64,000 nt of DNA. It comes from Phycisphaeraceae bacterium (GTDB lineage: Bacteria > Planctomycetota > Phycisphaerae > Phycisphaerales > UBA1924). The position numbers and the translations under genes were made by a program. How positions within the stretch are numbered: the first letter of the stretch is position 1; the number at the start of each line of letters is the position of its first letter. This document shows positions 9,510 to 18,157 of this stretch, in pieces. The notes below the pieces were generated by a model that worked only from the letters and a program-made list of their open reading frames with translations, had not been told where the DNA came from and ran no database searches. Where the stretch lies: assembly GCA_026128865.1 (NCBI GenBank), contig JAHCJE010000003.1:1-64000 (forward strand), read 5' to 3'.

Positions 9510-9991
9510 GGCTGGTGATCTGGAACATCGTGCTGGCGCTGCTGTGGGCGGCGACGATGGAGAACTTCTCCGCGCCGAGCCTGGCGGTGGGGTACGCGAT
9601 CGGGTTCGTGGTGCTGCTGCTGATGCGTTCGGTGCTGCAGGAGAACAAGTATTTCCGGGACGCGTGGGAGTTGATCGGGCTGGTGCTGTATTTCGTGGTG
9701 GAACTGGTGCTGGCGAACTTCAAGATGGCGTACTACACGGTGATGCCGCTGAACCGGATGCGTCCGGGGGTGATCGCGGTGCCGCTGGAGCCGATGAACG
9801 AGACGGAGTTGACGGTGCTGTCGAACCTCATCACGCTGACGCCCGGTACGCTGAGCGTGGACATCGAGGAGTGCGATCGGACGGGTCGTCGGACACTGTA
9901 CGTGCACGTGATGTCGTACGCGGACCCGGAGGTGGTGCGGTACGACATCAAGTCAGGGTTCGAGCGGCGGGTGCTGAAGGCCTTGCGATGA
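9506..9991 (+). CDS. mrpE: Na+/H+ antiporter subunit E
   Basis: A 161-residue subunit with two to three N-terminal membrane helices and a cytoplasmic C-terminal domain. The MrpE pattern LANFKMAYYTV, then LTVLSNLITLTPGTLSVDI and LYVHVMSY, is clear. It starts at GTG 9506 overlapping mrpD and ends overlapping mrpF by 4 bases (ATGA). Confidence 0.93.
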   Translation: MRLVIWNIVLALLWAATMENFSAPSLAVGYAIGFVVLLLMRSVLQENKYFRDAWELIGLVLYFVVELVLANFKMAYYTVMPLNRMRPGVIAVPLEPMNETELTVLSNLITLTPGTLSVDIEECDRTGRRTLYVHVMSYADPEVVRYDIKSGFERRVLKALR

Positions 9992-10275
9992 ACGAGATCA
10001 GCGCGACAATCCTGGAGCACACGCTGCACATCGTGATGGCAGTGGTCGGGCTGTCGGTTGTGCTTGCGTCTGTCCGTCTGCTGCGCGGGCCGAGCCTGCC
10101 GGACCGGGTGGTCGCGCTGGACCTGATCGGGACGCTGGCGGTTGGCGGGACGGCGGTGTACGCCATCCTGGAGGACGAGCCGATCTACATGATCGTCTCG
10201 GTCGTGATCGCGCTGCTGATGTTCGTTGGGACGGTGGCGTTCGCGTACTACCTGCAGAAAGGGACACCGAAGTGA
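9988..10275 (+). CDS. mrpF: Na+/H+ antiporter subunit F
   Basis: A 95-residue three-helix subunit with the MrpF core RLLRGPSLPDRVVALDLIG. ATG 9988 overlaps the mrpE stop as ATGA and the stop overlaps mrpG. The longer frame that opens at 9544 lies inside mrpE and is not used. Confidence 0.92.
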   Translation: MNEISATILEHTLHIVMAVVGLSVVLASVRLLRGPSLPDRVVALDLIGTLAVGGTAVYAILEDEPIYMIVSVVIALLMFVGTVAFAYYLQKGTPK

Positions 10276-10622
10276 ACGACGCGATCGTGGCCGCGCTGCT
10301 GATCGTCGGAGCGGTCTTCGGGCTGCTCGGCGCGGTGGGCGTGGTTCGGATGCCGGACCTGTTCACGCGGCTGCAGGCCTCGACGAAGGCGGGGACGCTG
10401 GGGGTGCTGTTCCTGGTCGTGGCGGCGGCGGTGCACTTCGGAGAGATGGGGGTGGCGGTGCGCGCGCTGCTGGTGGTTGCGTTCCTGTTCCTGACCGCGC
10501 CGGTCGCTGCACACGTCATCTGCCGGGCGGCGTACTCGGTGCGCACGCCGCTGTGGGAGCGGACGGGGATCGATGAGTTGCGGGAGGCGCGGAGCGAGAA
10601 TCCGGACGAGAGAGGTGACTGA
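10272..10622 (+). CDS. mrpG: Na+/H+ antiporter subunit G
   Basis: Last gene of the Mrp operon, 116 residues, three helices. The MrpG pattern GVVRMPDLFTRLQASTKAGT is visible, followed by LFLTAPVAAHVICRAAY. The C-terminal 25 residues are charged and probably cytoplasmic. No clear rho-independent terminator follows within 200 bases. Confidence 0.92.
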   Translation: MNDAIVAALLIVGAVFGLLGAVGVVRMPDLFTRLQASTKAGTLGVLFLVVAAAVHFGEMGVAVRALLVVAFLFLTAPVAAHVICRAAYSVRTPLWERTGIDELREARSENPDERGD

Positions 10623-10879
10623 CGGAGACGTCTCTGCCGCAACGCTCCGCTCCGTCCCGCCCGATCGTGGCGATTGATGAGGGCAGTGCCGCGTCGCAAC
10701 GTTCTGTGCGCGAGTGCGATGGGCATCGCTCAGGTCAAGAACAGGGTGTATCCCCTGATCTGCGTCTTCGCTTCCGTCAGGCGTGCGCTCTGTCTCAGCG
10801 AGCGTCCCCTTCCTGATGAGTCGCCCGCGTCGGGCATGTGCTCAGGGAGGTTCGGGCATGAGCGGATGGGGAAGCAGTC

Positions 10880-11032
10880 GTGAGAGCAGGCCGAACCCCG
10901 CGGCACGTCGCGCGAACGGTGCGGCAGGCTGGGGTGCCAGAGGCTACGGCGATGGCGTTGCTACTCGCGGCGCTGTTCGTCCGCAGTCTGTTTCTGCGTC
11001 GATTTCCGGCCGCAGGGTCTCGGATCGCGTGA
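10880..11032 (+). CDS. Possible 50-residue single-helix membrane peptide
   Basis: A short frame with GTG start preceded by GGGGAAG. The residues include one hydrophobic stretch (ATAMALLLAALFVRSLFL) flanked by Arg-rich ends, which suggests a membrane peptide. It lies 257 bases after mrpG in an otherwise gene-free stretch and just before a better supported small membrane protein. A competing frame from 10857 also reads through. Support is weak. Confidence 0.3.
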   Translation: MRAGRTPRHVARTVRQAGVPEATAMALLLAALFVRSLFLRRFPAAGSRIA

Positions 11033-11071
11033 TCCGGCCGTGCGGCCGCGCTGCTTGACAGGAGGTGTCGG

Positions 11072-11206
11072 ATGAACGAACGCAACACGAACGGGAGTGC
11101 ATGGTGGGGCCGCGGCTGGCCGTGGGGCTGGATCGCGGCGAGTGCCGTCGCCGGCGCGATCGCCATCGCGCCCATCGTGTGGACAGTGGCGACCTGGGCC
11201 GCCTGA
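11072..11206 (+). CDS. Small membrane protein, 44 residues
   Basis: An ATG 5 bases after a clear AGGAGG site opens a 44-residue frame. The protein is Trp/Gly-rich at the N-terminus (SAWWGRGWPWGW) and then has one membrane helix (IAASAVAGAIAIAPIVWTVATW), ending in AA. This is a typical small single-pass protein. No family is recognised. It stands in a run of three small rightward genes, each with its own ribosome site. Confidence 0.6.
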   Translation: MNERNTNGSAWWGRGWPWGWIAASAVAGAIAIAPIVWTVATWAA

Positions 11207-11274
11207 GAGGGCGAGCAGGCGTCGATTTCACGGAGCAACGACCACCGGCGCACCGCGCCACAGGAGAACCCCCG

Positions 11275-11394
11275 ATGACTGCGCAGAACACGCCGCTCTT
11301 CGCGGCTCAAGACCGTGAACCCCCCGGGCCGATGCGTGGCCCGTGGGCACGGGGAGCGAAAGTCGCTCCCCGCACGATCGCGAGCCGGGCGTAG
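11275..11394 (+). CDS. Hypothetical 39-residue protein
   Basis: A short frame starting MTAQNTPLFAAQDREPPGP, 9 bases after AGGAG. It is Pro/Arg/Ala rich with no hydrophobic segment and no recognised domain. The ribosome site and its place between two other small genes are the only support. Confidence 0.4.
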   Translation: MTAQNTPLFAAQDREPPGPMRGPWARGAKVAPRTIASRA

Positions 11395-11444
11395 GGGTGC
11401 CGGCGCCCGCCGCACCGCAGGCGGGGCCGGTACCATCAGTTCCT

Positions 11445-11777
11445 ATGCCACAGGACACGAAAGCCATGAGACGGGCACGGACGTCCGTCAATCAGCCGCC
11501 GTGGCTCGACGACGCGCACGACGAGTTCGTCGAGTTGTGCAGGCACGAGCGCATCCCGCGCGACGACTACGACCGCTTTGTTGACCGATGGCTCGAACGC
11601 TGCACAACCCGGGGCGAAGTCCGCGCGTTCGAGCGCGCGGTCGAGTGCTGGATGCGACTCCGCGCGGGAGCCCGCGTTCTCGCGGAGCGAGAAGCCGCGA
11701 GCCGGCCCGCCGAAGACACGGGCGGAGGCCGGACGATCGGGCGTCAGAGCGGCGCACGACGCAACGCCGGCGACTGA
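11445..11777 (+). CDS. Hypothetical charged protein, 110 residues
   Basis: I do not recognise the family. The core (PPWLDDAHDEFVELCRHERI and on to ECWMRLRAGARVLAERE) is helical, charged and rich in aromatic residues; the last 25 residues are Gly/Arg rich and probably disordered. The frame extends upstream to 11343, but ATG 11445 gives a cleaner N-terminus. A strong terminator follows at 11818. It is upstream of a sigma-like regulator and may belong to the same small accessory group. Confidence 0.5.
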   Translation: MPQDTKAMRRARTSVNQPPWLDDAHDEFVELCRHERIPRDDYDRFVDRWLERCTTRGEVRAFERAVECWMRLRAGARVLAEREAASRPAEDTGGGRTIGRQSGARRNAGD

Positions 11778-11817
11778 CCGTCCTGTTTGTCAGCACTCAC
11801 AAACCGATCCACCTCCT

Positions 11818-11846
11818 CGCCGTGGCGAATCCGCCCGGCGTTTTTT
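11818..11846 (+). terminator. Rho-independent terminator
   Basis: CGCCG and CGGCG outer arms enclose a GGCG-AATC-CGCC inner stem with a single bulged T, and six T follow directly. It ends the 11445 gene. Confidence 0.75.
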
Positions 11847-11922
11847 CTTGCCCGAGTGAAGCGCGGGGAACCAGGTAGACGAGGGAAGTGTCAAACGCCA
11901 TCTGGGGGTCCGGGGAAAGGAC

Positions 11923-12915
11923 ATGCCACACGACGACGCATCGGACGCGAACTGGAAGAGCATCAACATCGACCTGCGTCGAATTGCCGAGCGGCTCGAT
12001 CGCCAGGCGCACGATCTCGACGACGCGGCCGGGGAGATTGTCGAGGAGTACTGCTCGCGCGTTGACGGCGGAGAGGAGTCCGCACCGCTCGCGGTCGAAC
12101 TCTACGACTGGGCCGACCGTTGCGGACACCGCCTCGTCGGGCCGGTGAGGCTCGGCCACGACCGGCGCGACCATTGCGATCGGCTGGCGCTTCTGTGTCG
12201 CGTCGTGAACAACCTCCAGCACCGGATCGGCCGGCACGGAGCGGAGGCGTTCTCGCTCGACACGACCAAGCGGAACGCTCGGACACGATTCGGCGCCATG
12301 CACGACGGCTACGAGGCGGCCGATCCGGCAGCCCACGGCATCCACGCCGCGATGAAGCGCGAGGAACTCGATCTCCTCGCCGAGTTCATTCGACAACTCC
12401 CCGAGCAGGACGCGCGTCTTGCGCTCGACCTCGCCAATGGCAAGACGATCGTGGAAGTCTCTCAGGATCTCGGCATCTCCAAGAGTGCCGCACGCGCGCG
12501 GCGGAGCAGGCTCTGCCGCGAACTGATTGCCTTCCGTGCCTCACGCCACCGCAAGCCATCCCTCGGCGATGCCGCTCCTCGCCCGGGAGAGGCCGGGCAG
12601 CGAGGGCTCGTACGCGACGACAAGCGGGACAAGAACAACGAGGACGATCAACCCGAACACCACGAGCGGCCGGGGCGGCTCGTAGAGCGCTCCGGCCGCA
12701 CGATCCGAACCCCAGCGCGACGCCGCGTACACCGCCGTGATCGGCAGCGCAACGAACAGCACGATCGCCCAGCCCCACGTCCACGCCGACCAGAACACGG
12801 ATTCCATGGCTGCGCCTCCTGCACACATGCGGCCGACGATCGGCCTCACATAGACAAGGGGACGCTGCGTGTGCGGGTGGGCGCGCCGATCGCGCGGCAT
12901 CGGTGTGCCGCCTGA
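11923..12915 (+). CDS. Sigma-factor-like regulator with an over-long C-terminus
   Basis: The first ~205 residues look like a real protein: a charged helical N-terminus, then a sigma region 4-like helix-turn-helix (LPEQDARLALDLANGKTIVE, then VSQDLGISKSAARARRSRLC). The ATG at 11923 follows GGGGAAAGGAC. From about residue 207 the frame runs opposite a membrane protein gene (12541-12807, minus strand), and its composition turns to Arg/His/Asp/Pro-rich text typical of an antisense frame. The true protein may therefore end near 12545, its stop lost by mutation or sequence error. It may control nearby small genes. Confidence 0.5.
   Translation: MPHDDASDANWKSINIDLRRIAERLDRQAHDLDDAAGEIVEEYCSRVDGGEESAPLAVELYDWADRCGHRLVGPVRLGHDRRDHCDRLALLCRVVNNLQHRIGRHGAEAFSLDTTKRNARTRFGAMHDGYEAADPAAHGIHAAMKREELDLLAEFIRQLPEQDARLALDLANGKTIVEVSQDLGISKSAARARRSRLCRELIAFRASRHRKPSLGDAAPRPGEAGQRGLVRDDKRDKNNEDDQPEHHERPGRLVERSGRTIRTPARRRVHRRDRQRNEQHDRPAPRPRRPEHGFHGCASCTHAADDRPHIDKGTLRVRVGAPIARHRCAA
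12541..12807 (-). CDS. Two-helix membrane protein, 88 residues
   Basis: Starts MESVFWSAWTWGWAIVLFVA, has a second hydrophobic segment (LVVFGLIVLVVLVPLVVAYEP) and a short cytoplasmic or periplasmic loop between. ATG 12807 has GGAGG 7 bases upstream. It lies 117 bases after the GDP-fucose synthase stop on the same strand and may be co-transcribed with it. It overlaps the 3' part of the plus-strand sigma-like frame. No family name can be given. Confidence 0.6.
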   Translation of the reverse strand: MESVFWSAWTWGWAIVLFVALPITAVYAASRWGSDRAAGALYEPPRPLVVFGLIVLVVLVPLVVAYEPSLPGLSRARSGIAEGWLAVA

Positions 12916-12924
12916 GCAAATCGG

Positions 12925-13908
12925 CTACTTCCCCTGCCCCTGCGCTTCGTACCACTCCACCGTCCGCCGCAGGCCTTCCTCAAGCCCGACCTTCGCTTTC
13001 CAGCCGAGGAGTGCGGCCGCGCGCGCGGTGTCGAGGCACCGGCGGGGCTGGCCTTCAGGCTTGGTGGTATCCCACTCGACCTGCCCCGTGTAGCCGACAG
13101 TGCGGACGATGTGGCCGACGAGTTCCCGGATGGAGACCTCGACGCCGGGGCCGAGGTTGATCGGTGTCGGTTCGTGCATGACCTCGGCGGCGCGGACGAT
13201 GCCCTCCGCGGCGTCGTCAACGTACAGGAACTCGCGGGTGGCGTTTCCCGTGCCCCAGCAGGTGAGCCGCGGCTCGTCACGGTCGCGCGCCTCGACGCAC
13301 CTGCGCACGAGGGCAGCGACGACGTGGCTCGACTCGGGGTCGAAGTTGTCGCCTGGGCCGTAGAGGTTGATGGGCAGCACGAACGCGCCGCGCATCCCGT
13401 ACTCGCGCCGGTATGCGTCGAGCATCAGTCCGGCGGCGAGCTTCGCGATGCCGTAGGGCGCATGGCTCGGCTCAGGGAAACCGCTCCACAGGTCGTCCTC
13501 GCGCAAGGGCATCGGCGCGTGCGCGGGGTAGGAACACATCGAGCCGACCTGGACAAACACGCCCTCGCGCTCGGGCAGGCCGTCCACGCGTGCGCCTTCG
13601 ATGAGGTGAAGCGCCATCGCCATGTTCGCGTGGAAGAAGCGGCCAGGGCTGCGCAGGTTCGCGCCGATCCCCCCGACCGCCCCCGCCGCGTGGATCACGA
13701 CGTCCGCCTTGCCGGACCGGAACGACTCGCGGTACATGCGGCCGACCTGCGCGGGGTCGGTGAGGTCGTAGTCGCGCCGGAGCGGGACGAACAGCCGGTC
13801 TTCGCGGACGCCGCGCCCGCGCAGCACGCGGCAGACGGCCCGGCCCGCGAACCCAGCTCCCCCCGTGACGATCACACGCTTGGTCGACCAGTCGTACCCG
13901 TCGGGCAT
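12925..13908 (-). CDS. fcl: GDP-L-fucose synthase-like NAD(P)-dependent epimerase/reductase
   Basis: Short-chain dehydrogenase/reductase of 327 residues that would make GDP-L-fucose from GDP-4-keto-6-deoxy-mannose. It has the Rossmann motif TGGAGFAGRAV near the N-terminus, VVIHAAGAVGGI, the fucose synthase block GSMCSYPAHAPMPLREDDLW, the catalytic Tyr-Lys pair in YGIAKLAAG, and INLYGPGDNF. ATG 13908 sits 6 bases from GGAG; the frame is open far upstream but that part lies opposite the S9 peptidase gene. It probably supplies fucose-type sugar for the polysaccharide locus near 32-49 kb. Related epimerases with other substrates cannot be excluded. Confidence 0.8.
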   Translation of the reverse strand: MPDGYDWSTKRVIVTGGAGFAGRAVCRVLRGRGVREDRLFVPLRRDYDLTDPAQVGRMYRESFRSGKADVVIHAAGAVGGIGANLRSPGRFFHANMAMALHLIEGARVDGLPEREGVFVQVGSMCSYPAHAPMPLREDDLWSGFPEPSHAPYGIAKLAAGLMLDAYRREYGMRGAFVLPINLYGPGDNFDPESSHVVAALVRRCVEARDRDEPRLTCWGTGNATREFLYVDDAAEGIVRAAEVMHEPTPINLGPGVEVSIRELVGHIVRTVGYTGQVEWDTTKPEGQPRRCLDTARAAALLGWKAKVGLEEGLRRTVEWYEAQGQGK

Positions 13909-13980
13909 CATCCGCTCCAGGCGCCGCGTGAGGCGTATCGTCTTCGGAACGGCCTGCCGGCCGCCGACGGAGTTTACGCC

Positions 13981-15867
13981 ATGCGCCACGCGATCCACGT
14001 CCTTCTCGCAATGTTCCTTGCCTCGATCACGCACGCGCAGCAGGCGCCCCGCTACACGGCGCGGCAGTTCTACGACACGGTGGCGGTAGGGGTGCCGTCG
14101 TTCACGCACGATGGGTCGCGGATCATCTTCCACTCGGACGCCTCCGGCGTGTTCAACGTGTACTCGGCGCCGTTCGAGGGGGGCGAGCCGACGCAGCTCA
14201 CGTTCTCGAAGGACCACGCGCACTTCGCCGTCTCGACGTTCCCGGAGGACGACCGCGTGCTGTTCACCGCGGATCAGGGCGGGAACGAACTGAACCACCT
14301 GTTCGTGCTGCTGCCCGACGGCACGACGCGCGACCTGACGCCGGGCGAGAACCTCAAGGCCCAGTTCCTCGGCTGGTCCGGCGACGAGACCGCGTTCTAC
14401 GTCCTGACGAACGAGCGCGATCCGCGGCACTTCGACCTCTACCGTTACGACGCGGAAGATTACACTCGCACGCTCTACTTCAAGAACACAGAGGGTTGGT
14501 CGATCGGGGCCGTCAGCCGCGACTGCCGGTGGATCGCGCTCACGAAGACCCACACCAACGCGGACTCGGATGTCTACATCGCGGACGTGACGACTGGCGA
14601 AGCCCGTCTCGTCACGCCGCACGAGCCGCCGGTGAGCCACGGCGTCGCCGCCTTCACGCCCGACAGCACGATGCTCATCTTCACCTCGAACGCGGACTCG
14701 GAGTTCGTCCACACCCGTACCTTTGTCCTTGCGGGCGTTCCCCAGGGAGAACGCAACCACCGCGTGCTGGACCGGGCCGACTGGGACGTCGCGTTCGCGT
14801 CGTTCTCGCGCGACGGCCGGTACCGCGTCGTTGCCGTGAACGCGGACGCACGCACCGTGCTGAGCGCGGAGGAGTGGCCCTCGCGCACGCCGCTCGCTCT
14901 GCCCGAGTTCCCACGCGGCGACGTGACCGGCATCACCTTCTCTCGCGACGGGAAACGGGTTGCGCTCGTCGTGAACGGCGACACCTCCCCGGCGAACATC
15001 TACTCGGCGGAGATCGGCTCAGGCCAGATCCACCAACTCACACGCTCGCTCAGCGCCGCCATGAAGCAGGAACACCTCGTCGAAAGCGAGGTCGTGCGGT
15101 ATCCGTCCTTCGACGGCGTGGAAATCCCGTCGCTGCTCTACCGACCGCACGGAGCATCGGCGCGGAACAAGGCGCCCGCCCTCGTCTGGGTTCACGGGGG
15201 CCCGGGCGGGCAGAGCCGCACGGGCTACAACGCGCTCATCCAGTTCCTCGTGAACCAGGGGTACGCGGTGCTGGCCGTCAACAACCGCGGATCGTCGGGC
15301 TACGGCAAGACGTTCTTCCACATGGACGACCGTGACCACGGCGGGGGCGACCTGAACGATTGCGTCCACGCCCGCACGTACCTCTCGTCACTCAACTGGA
15401 TCGACCCGGACCGAGTCGCCATCATCGGCGGCTCCTACGGCGGGTTCATCGTGGCGGCCGCGCTCACCTTCCACCCCGAGGCGTTCGACGCGGGGGTCAA
15501 CATCTTCGGCGTGACCAACTGGGTGCGGACGCTCGAGTCCATCCCGCCGTGGTGGGCGGCGTTCCGCGACTCGCTCTATGCCGAGATGGGCGACCCGGCG
15601 ACCGACCGCGAACGCCTGCACGCCATCTCGCCGCTCTTCCATGCGGGGAACATCGTCCGCCCGCTCATGGTCATTCAGGGCGCGAACGACCCGCGCGTGC
15701 TGAAGGCCGAGTCGGACGACCTCGTCGCTGCTGCCCGTGAGAACGGGGCGACCGTTGACTACCTCGTCTTCGACGACGAGGGGCACGGGTTCCTGAAGAA
15801 GGAGAACCGCATCACGGCCGCCGAACGTATCGCCGCATTCCTCGATGTCCACCTTCGCGGCGAGTGA
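13981..15867 (+). CDS. Secreted S9-family (prolyl oligopeptidase-type) peptidase
   Basis: A 628-residue serine peptidase with an N-terminal signal peptide (MRHAIHVLLAMFLASITHAQ). Residues about 30-380 form a WD40-like beta-propeller with repeated DGSRIIF/DGRYRV-type strands. The C-terminal alpha/beta hydrolase domain has GGSYGG with Ser485, Asp570 in GANDPRV and His602 in DEGHGF, an intact catalytic triad in the S9 order. It is closest in style to dipeptidyl/acylaminoacyl peptidases that act on short peptides. It is divergent from fcl with 72 bases between, and the next gene follows 3 bases after its stop. Confidence 0.88.
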   Translation: MRHAIHVLLAMFLASITHAQQAPRYTARQFYDTVAVGVPSFTHDGSRIIFHSDASGVFNVYSAPFEGGEPTQLTFSKDHAHFAVSTFPEDDRVLFTADQGGNELNHLFVLLPDGTTRDLTPGENLKAQFLGWSGDETAFYVLTNERDPRHFDLYRYDAEDYTRTLYFKNTEGWSIGAVSRDCRWIALTKTHTNADSDVYIADVTTGEARLVTPHEPPVSHGVAAFTPDSTMLIFTSNADSEFVHTRTFVLAGVPQGERNHRVLDRADWDVAFASFSRDGRYRVVAVNADARTVLSAEEWPSRTPLALPEFPRGDVTGITFSRDGKRVALVVNGDTSPANIYSAEIGSGQIHQLTRSLSAAMKQEHLVESEVVRYPSFDGVEIPSLLYRPHGASARNKAPALVWVHGGPGGQSRTGYNALIQFLVNQGYAVLAVNNRGSSGYGKTFFHMDDRDHGGGDLNDCVHARTYLSSLNWIDPDRVAIIGGSYGGFIVAAALTFHPEAFDAGVNIFGVTNWVRTLESIPPWWAAFRDSLYAEMGDPATDRERLHAISPLFHAGNIVRPLMVIQGANDPRVLKAESDDLVAAARENGATVDYLVFDDEGHGFLKKENRITAAERIAAFLDVHLRGE

Positions 15868-15870
15868 TCG

Positions 15871-16890
15871 ATGCGTCGCCGACGGCACAGCCCTCGCCGC
15901 CGGCGCGCCGCCCGCGTGCTGACCGCCGGTTCGCTCGCGTGCCTCGTGGTCTTCCTGCTCACGCGGTTGCTCACGGACAGGGCAGTCGTTGCGCAGTGGG
16001 CGTGGTGGGTGCCGCAGTGGGTCTGGCCGCTCGGAGCGGTCGCGCTGGTCGCGCTCTCGCGCGGGATCGACCCGCGCAGGCAGCGATCCAGACCGATGAC
16101 TCTCTTCGCTGCGATCGGCGCGCTCGCGATCGTGCTCGGCGCGGACTGGCGGGCGTACCGCTTCGTAGCCGAGGCCCGTTCGGACACGGGGGCTGCGCCG
16201 CCGGCCTCGTTGCTCTTCCTGAATCTCGCGGCGGAGCGGATCGAGGACGTGTCCGTGCTCGCGCTCCCGGGCGCGGACGTGTACGTGATCGCGAACGCAT
16301 CCTCGGCGACGAGCCTCGACGCGCTCGCGCGAAACTTCGACGACGCGCCGTTCGTCGCACATTCATGGCCGTTCGTTGTCGTGTCGCGTTGGCCCGTCAC
16401 CAGGCTCGGCGCGACGGTCTTCAGGCCGCCGGATGACCCGGACGCACGTTCTGAGCACGATCCGGGCCGCGCCGAAGCGTTCGTGCTCGAGGAGACGCCG
16501 ATGGGCGAGGTGACGTTGTGGGTGGTCGACTTTCCTTCGGACCCGCGACGCTCCCGCGTGGCGAACGCGCGGCAGGCCGCCGAGTCGATCAACGCCGCTG
16601 CCCGGTTCCCCGCGCCGGATCTCGTGGTGGGCGACTTCAACATCACTCGCGGTTCGTATTCGCTGCGCCTGTTCACTCGGGAAACCGCGCCGGGGCTGCG
16701 CGACGCTCACGCAGCGGCGGGACGCGGGCCTGCGGGCACCTGGCCGCGCCGCGCACCGCTGTGGCCGATCGATCACGCCTTCCTCGGGCCGCGGCTCGTG
16801 CCGACAGGCATGCGGGTCCACACCCCTCCCCTCGGGACGCATCGCGCCATCATCATCGAATGCGCGCCGTCGCCCGATCCTGCGCGATGA
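15871..16890 (+). CDS. Membrane-anchored endonuclease/exonuclease/phosphatase family protein
   Basis: A 339-residue protein with an Arg-rich start, three hydrophobic segments in the first ~115 residues (SLACLVVFLLTRLL; VWPLGAVALVAL; LFAAIGALAIVLGA) and an EEP catalytic domain. Catalytic hallmarks are GDFNITRGS, PIDHAFLG and the final GTHRAI, where D, N, D and H coordinate metal in the family. The substrate cannot be inferred; relatives act on nucleic acids, phosphoinositides or sugar phosphates. It begins 3 bases after the S9 peptidase stop and is probably in the same transcript. It converges on the phosphofructokinase gene. Confidence 0.75.
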   Translation: MRRRRHSPRRRRAARVLTAGSLACLVVFLLTRLLTDRAVVAQWAWWVPQWVWPLGAVALVALSRGIDPRRQRSRPMTLFAAIGALAIVLGADWRAYRFVAEARSDTGAAPPASLLFLNLAAERIEDVSVLALPGADVYVIANASSATSLDALARNFDDAPFVAHSWPFVVVSRWPVTRLGATVFRPPDDPDARSEHDPGRAEAFVLEETPMGEVTLWVVDFPSDPRRSRVANARQAAESINAAARFPAPDLVVGDFNITRGSYSLRLFTRETAPGLRDAHAAAGRGPAGTWPRRAPLWPIDHAFLGPRLVPTGMRVHTPPLGTHRAIIIECAPSPDPAR

Positions 16891-16906
16891 GGGCGCGTGC
16901 GACGGA

Positions 16907-18157
16907 TCACAGACGCTCGTAGAGCGGCAGCGAGCCGACCAGAGGGCGGCAATAGTCGATGAACGCCTGGCTCACGTTGTTGTGACCGTCGATGAACTCG
17001 GGCGGCATGTGGCGTGTCTTGGCGGCGACCGCGCCGAGGTCCAGCCTGCGGAAGCGAGCGGCGTAGGGCTGGGCGGAGCCGATGGGGCTGACGCGCTCGA
17101 TGGCGACCGTGCCGTCGAGGTCGCCGCTGACGGCGAGTTCGGCCGCAAAGCGTCCGACGCCGCGGGCCTCGCTCGCGTCCACGGGAGAGGCGTCGGGCCA
17201 GCACCGCTGGATGTAGCCGAAGGTGTCGGCGCGGACGCGCGGGGGCTTGCCGCCTGGGGGGGTGAGTTTCGCCTTGAGGAGGTCGGCGAGCGCATCGCCG
17301 AGCGCGCCGGAGCCGGAGAGTTGCACGTTGCCGTGGGCGTCGACCTGCGCGCTCTTGATGAGCGTGGCTCCGATCGGCGTGCCGTCGCGGTCGCAGATGC
17401 CCTCGCTGACGGCGACGTGGCACCGGCCCTTGGCGTCGTAGACCTCGGCCACGTCCTGCACGAAGCGCTCGGTGTCGAAGGGGACCTCGGGGACGTAGAT
17501 GAGTTGCGGCCCGTCGGTGGACGGCTCGAAGGGGCGGTCGGAGCGTCGTGCGAGCGCGCTGGCGGCGGTGAGGAAGCCGGCGTGCCTGCCCATGACGACG
17601 TTGATCTTGATGCCGGGCAGGGAGATGTTGTCGAGGAAGTCGGCCATGCACGCCATGGCGACGAAGCGGGCGGCGGAGGGGAAGCCGGGCGTGTGGTCGC
17701 TGCCGACGAGGTCGTTGTCCACGGTCTTGGGGACGTGGAAGCAGCGAAGTTCGTAGCCGGCCTTGTTGCTGACCTCGTTGACGATGCGGCAGGTGTCGCT
17801 GGAGTCGTTGCCGCCGACGTAGAAGAAGTAGCGCACGCCGTGCTTCTCGCAGGCCTCGAAGATGCGCTTGCAGGAGGCCTCGTCCGGCTTGTCGCGGGTG
17901 GAGCCGAGCGCTGCCGATGGCGTGACGGCGAGGCGTTCGAGGCGCGGGCGGTCAAAGTCGGTCAGGTCGATCAGGTCGCCCGTGGTCAGGCCGCGCACGC
18001 CGTGGCGCATCCCGAGGATCCGCCGGATGGGGTTGCCGGGCCTGCCCGCCCCCGCGGCGAGCAGCCCCTGCACGACGCCGACGAGGGACTGGTTGATGAC
18101 GGCGGTCGGCCCGCCCGACTGGCCGATGACCGCGTTGCCTTCCACAAGGTTGCTCAT
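16907..18157 (-). CDS. 6-phosphofructokinase, likely pyrophosphate-dependent type
   Basis: A 416-residue PfkA-superfamily enzyme that phosphorylates fructose 6-phosphate in glycolysis. It begins AVIGQSGGPTAVIN and shows YVGGNDSSD, PKTVDNDLVGSDHTPGF and MGRHAGFL. The Asp after Asn in GGND and the Lys in PKTVDND are the positions that separate PPi-dependent enzymes (Asp, Lys) from ATP-dependent ones (Gly, Gly), so a PPi donor is the best guess. The start is ATG 18157; a TACCCT box lies only a few bases upstream, and the longer frame to 21463 runs antisense to another gene. It stands alone as a leftward unit. Confidence 0.85.
   Translation of the reverse strand: MSNLVEGNAVIGQSGGPTAVINQSLVGVVQGLLAAGAGRPGNPIRRILGMRHGVRGLTTGDLIDLTDFDRPRLERLAVTPSAALGSTRDKPDEASCKRIFEACEKHGVRYFFYVGGNDSSDTCRIVNEVSNKAGYELRCFHVPKTVDNDLVGSDHTPGFPSAARFVAMACMADFLDNISLPGIKINVVMGRHAGFLTAASALARRSDRPFEPSTDGPQLIYVPEVPFDTERFVQDVAEVYDAKGRCHVAVSEGICDRDGTPIGATLIKSAQVDAHGNVQLSGSGALGDALADLLKAKLTPPGGKPPRVRADTFGYIQRCWPDASPVDASEARGVGRFAAELAVSGDLDGTVAIERVSPIGSAQPYAARFRRLDLGAVAAKTRHMPPEFIDGHNNVSQAFIDYCRPLVGSLPLYERL

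Noticed and set aside
13909-14760. N-terminal extension of the GDP-fucose synthase frame to 611 residues
   Set aside because: The extra ~284 residues are antisense to the S9 peptidase, have no fold features, and the Rossmann motif begins just after ATG 13908.
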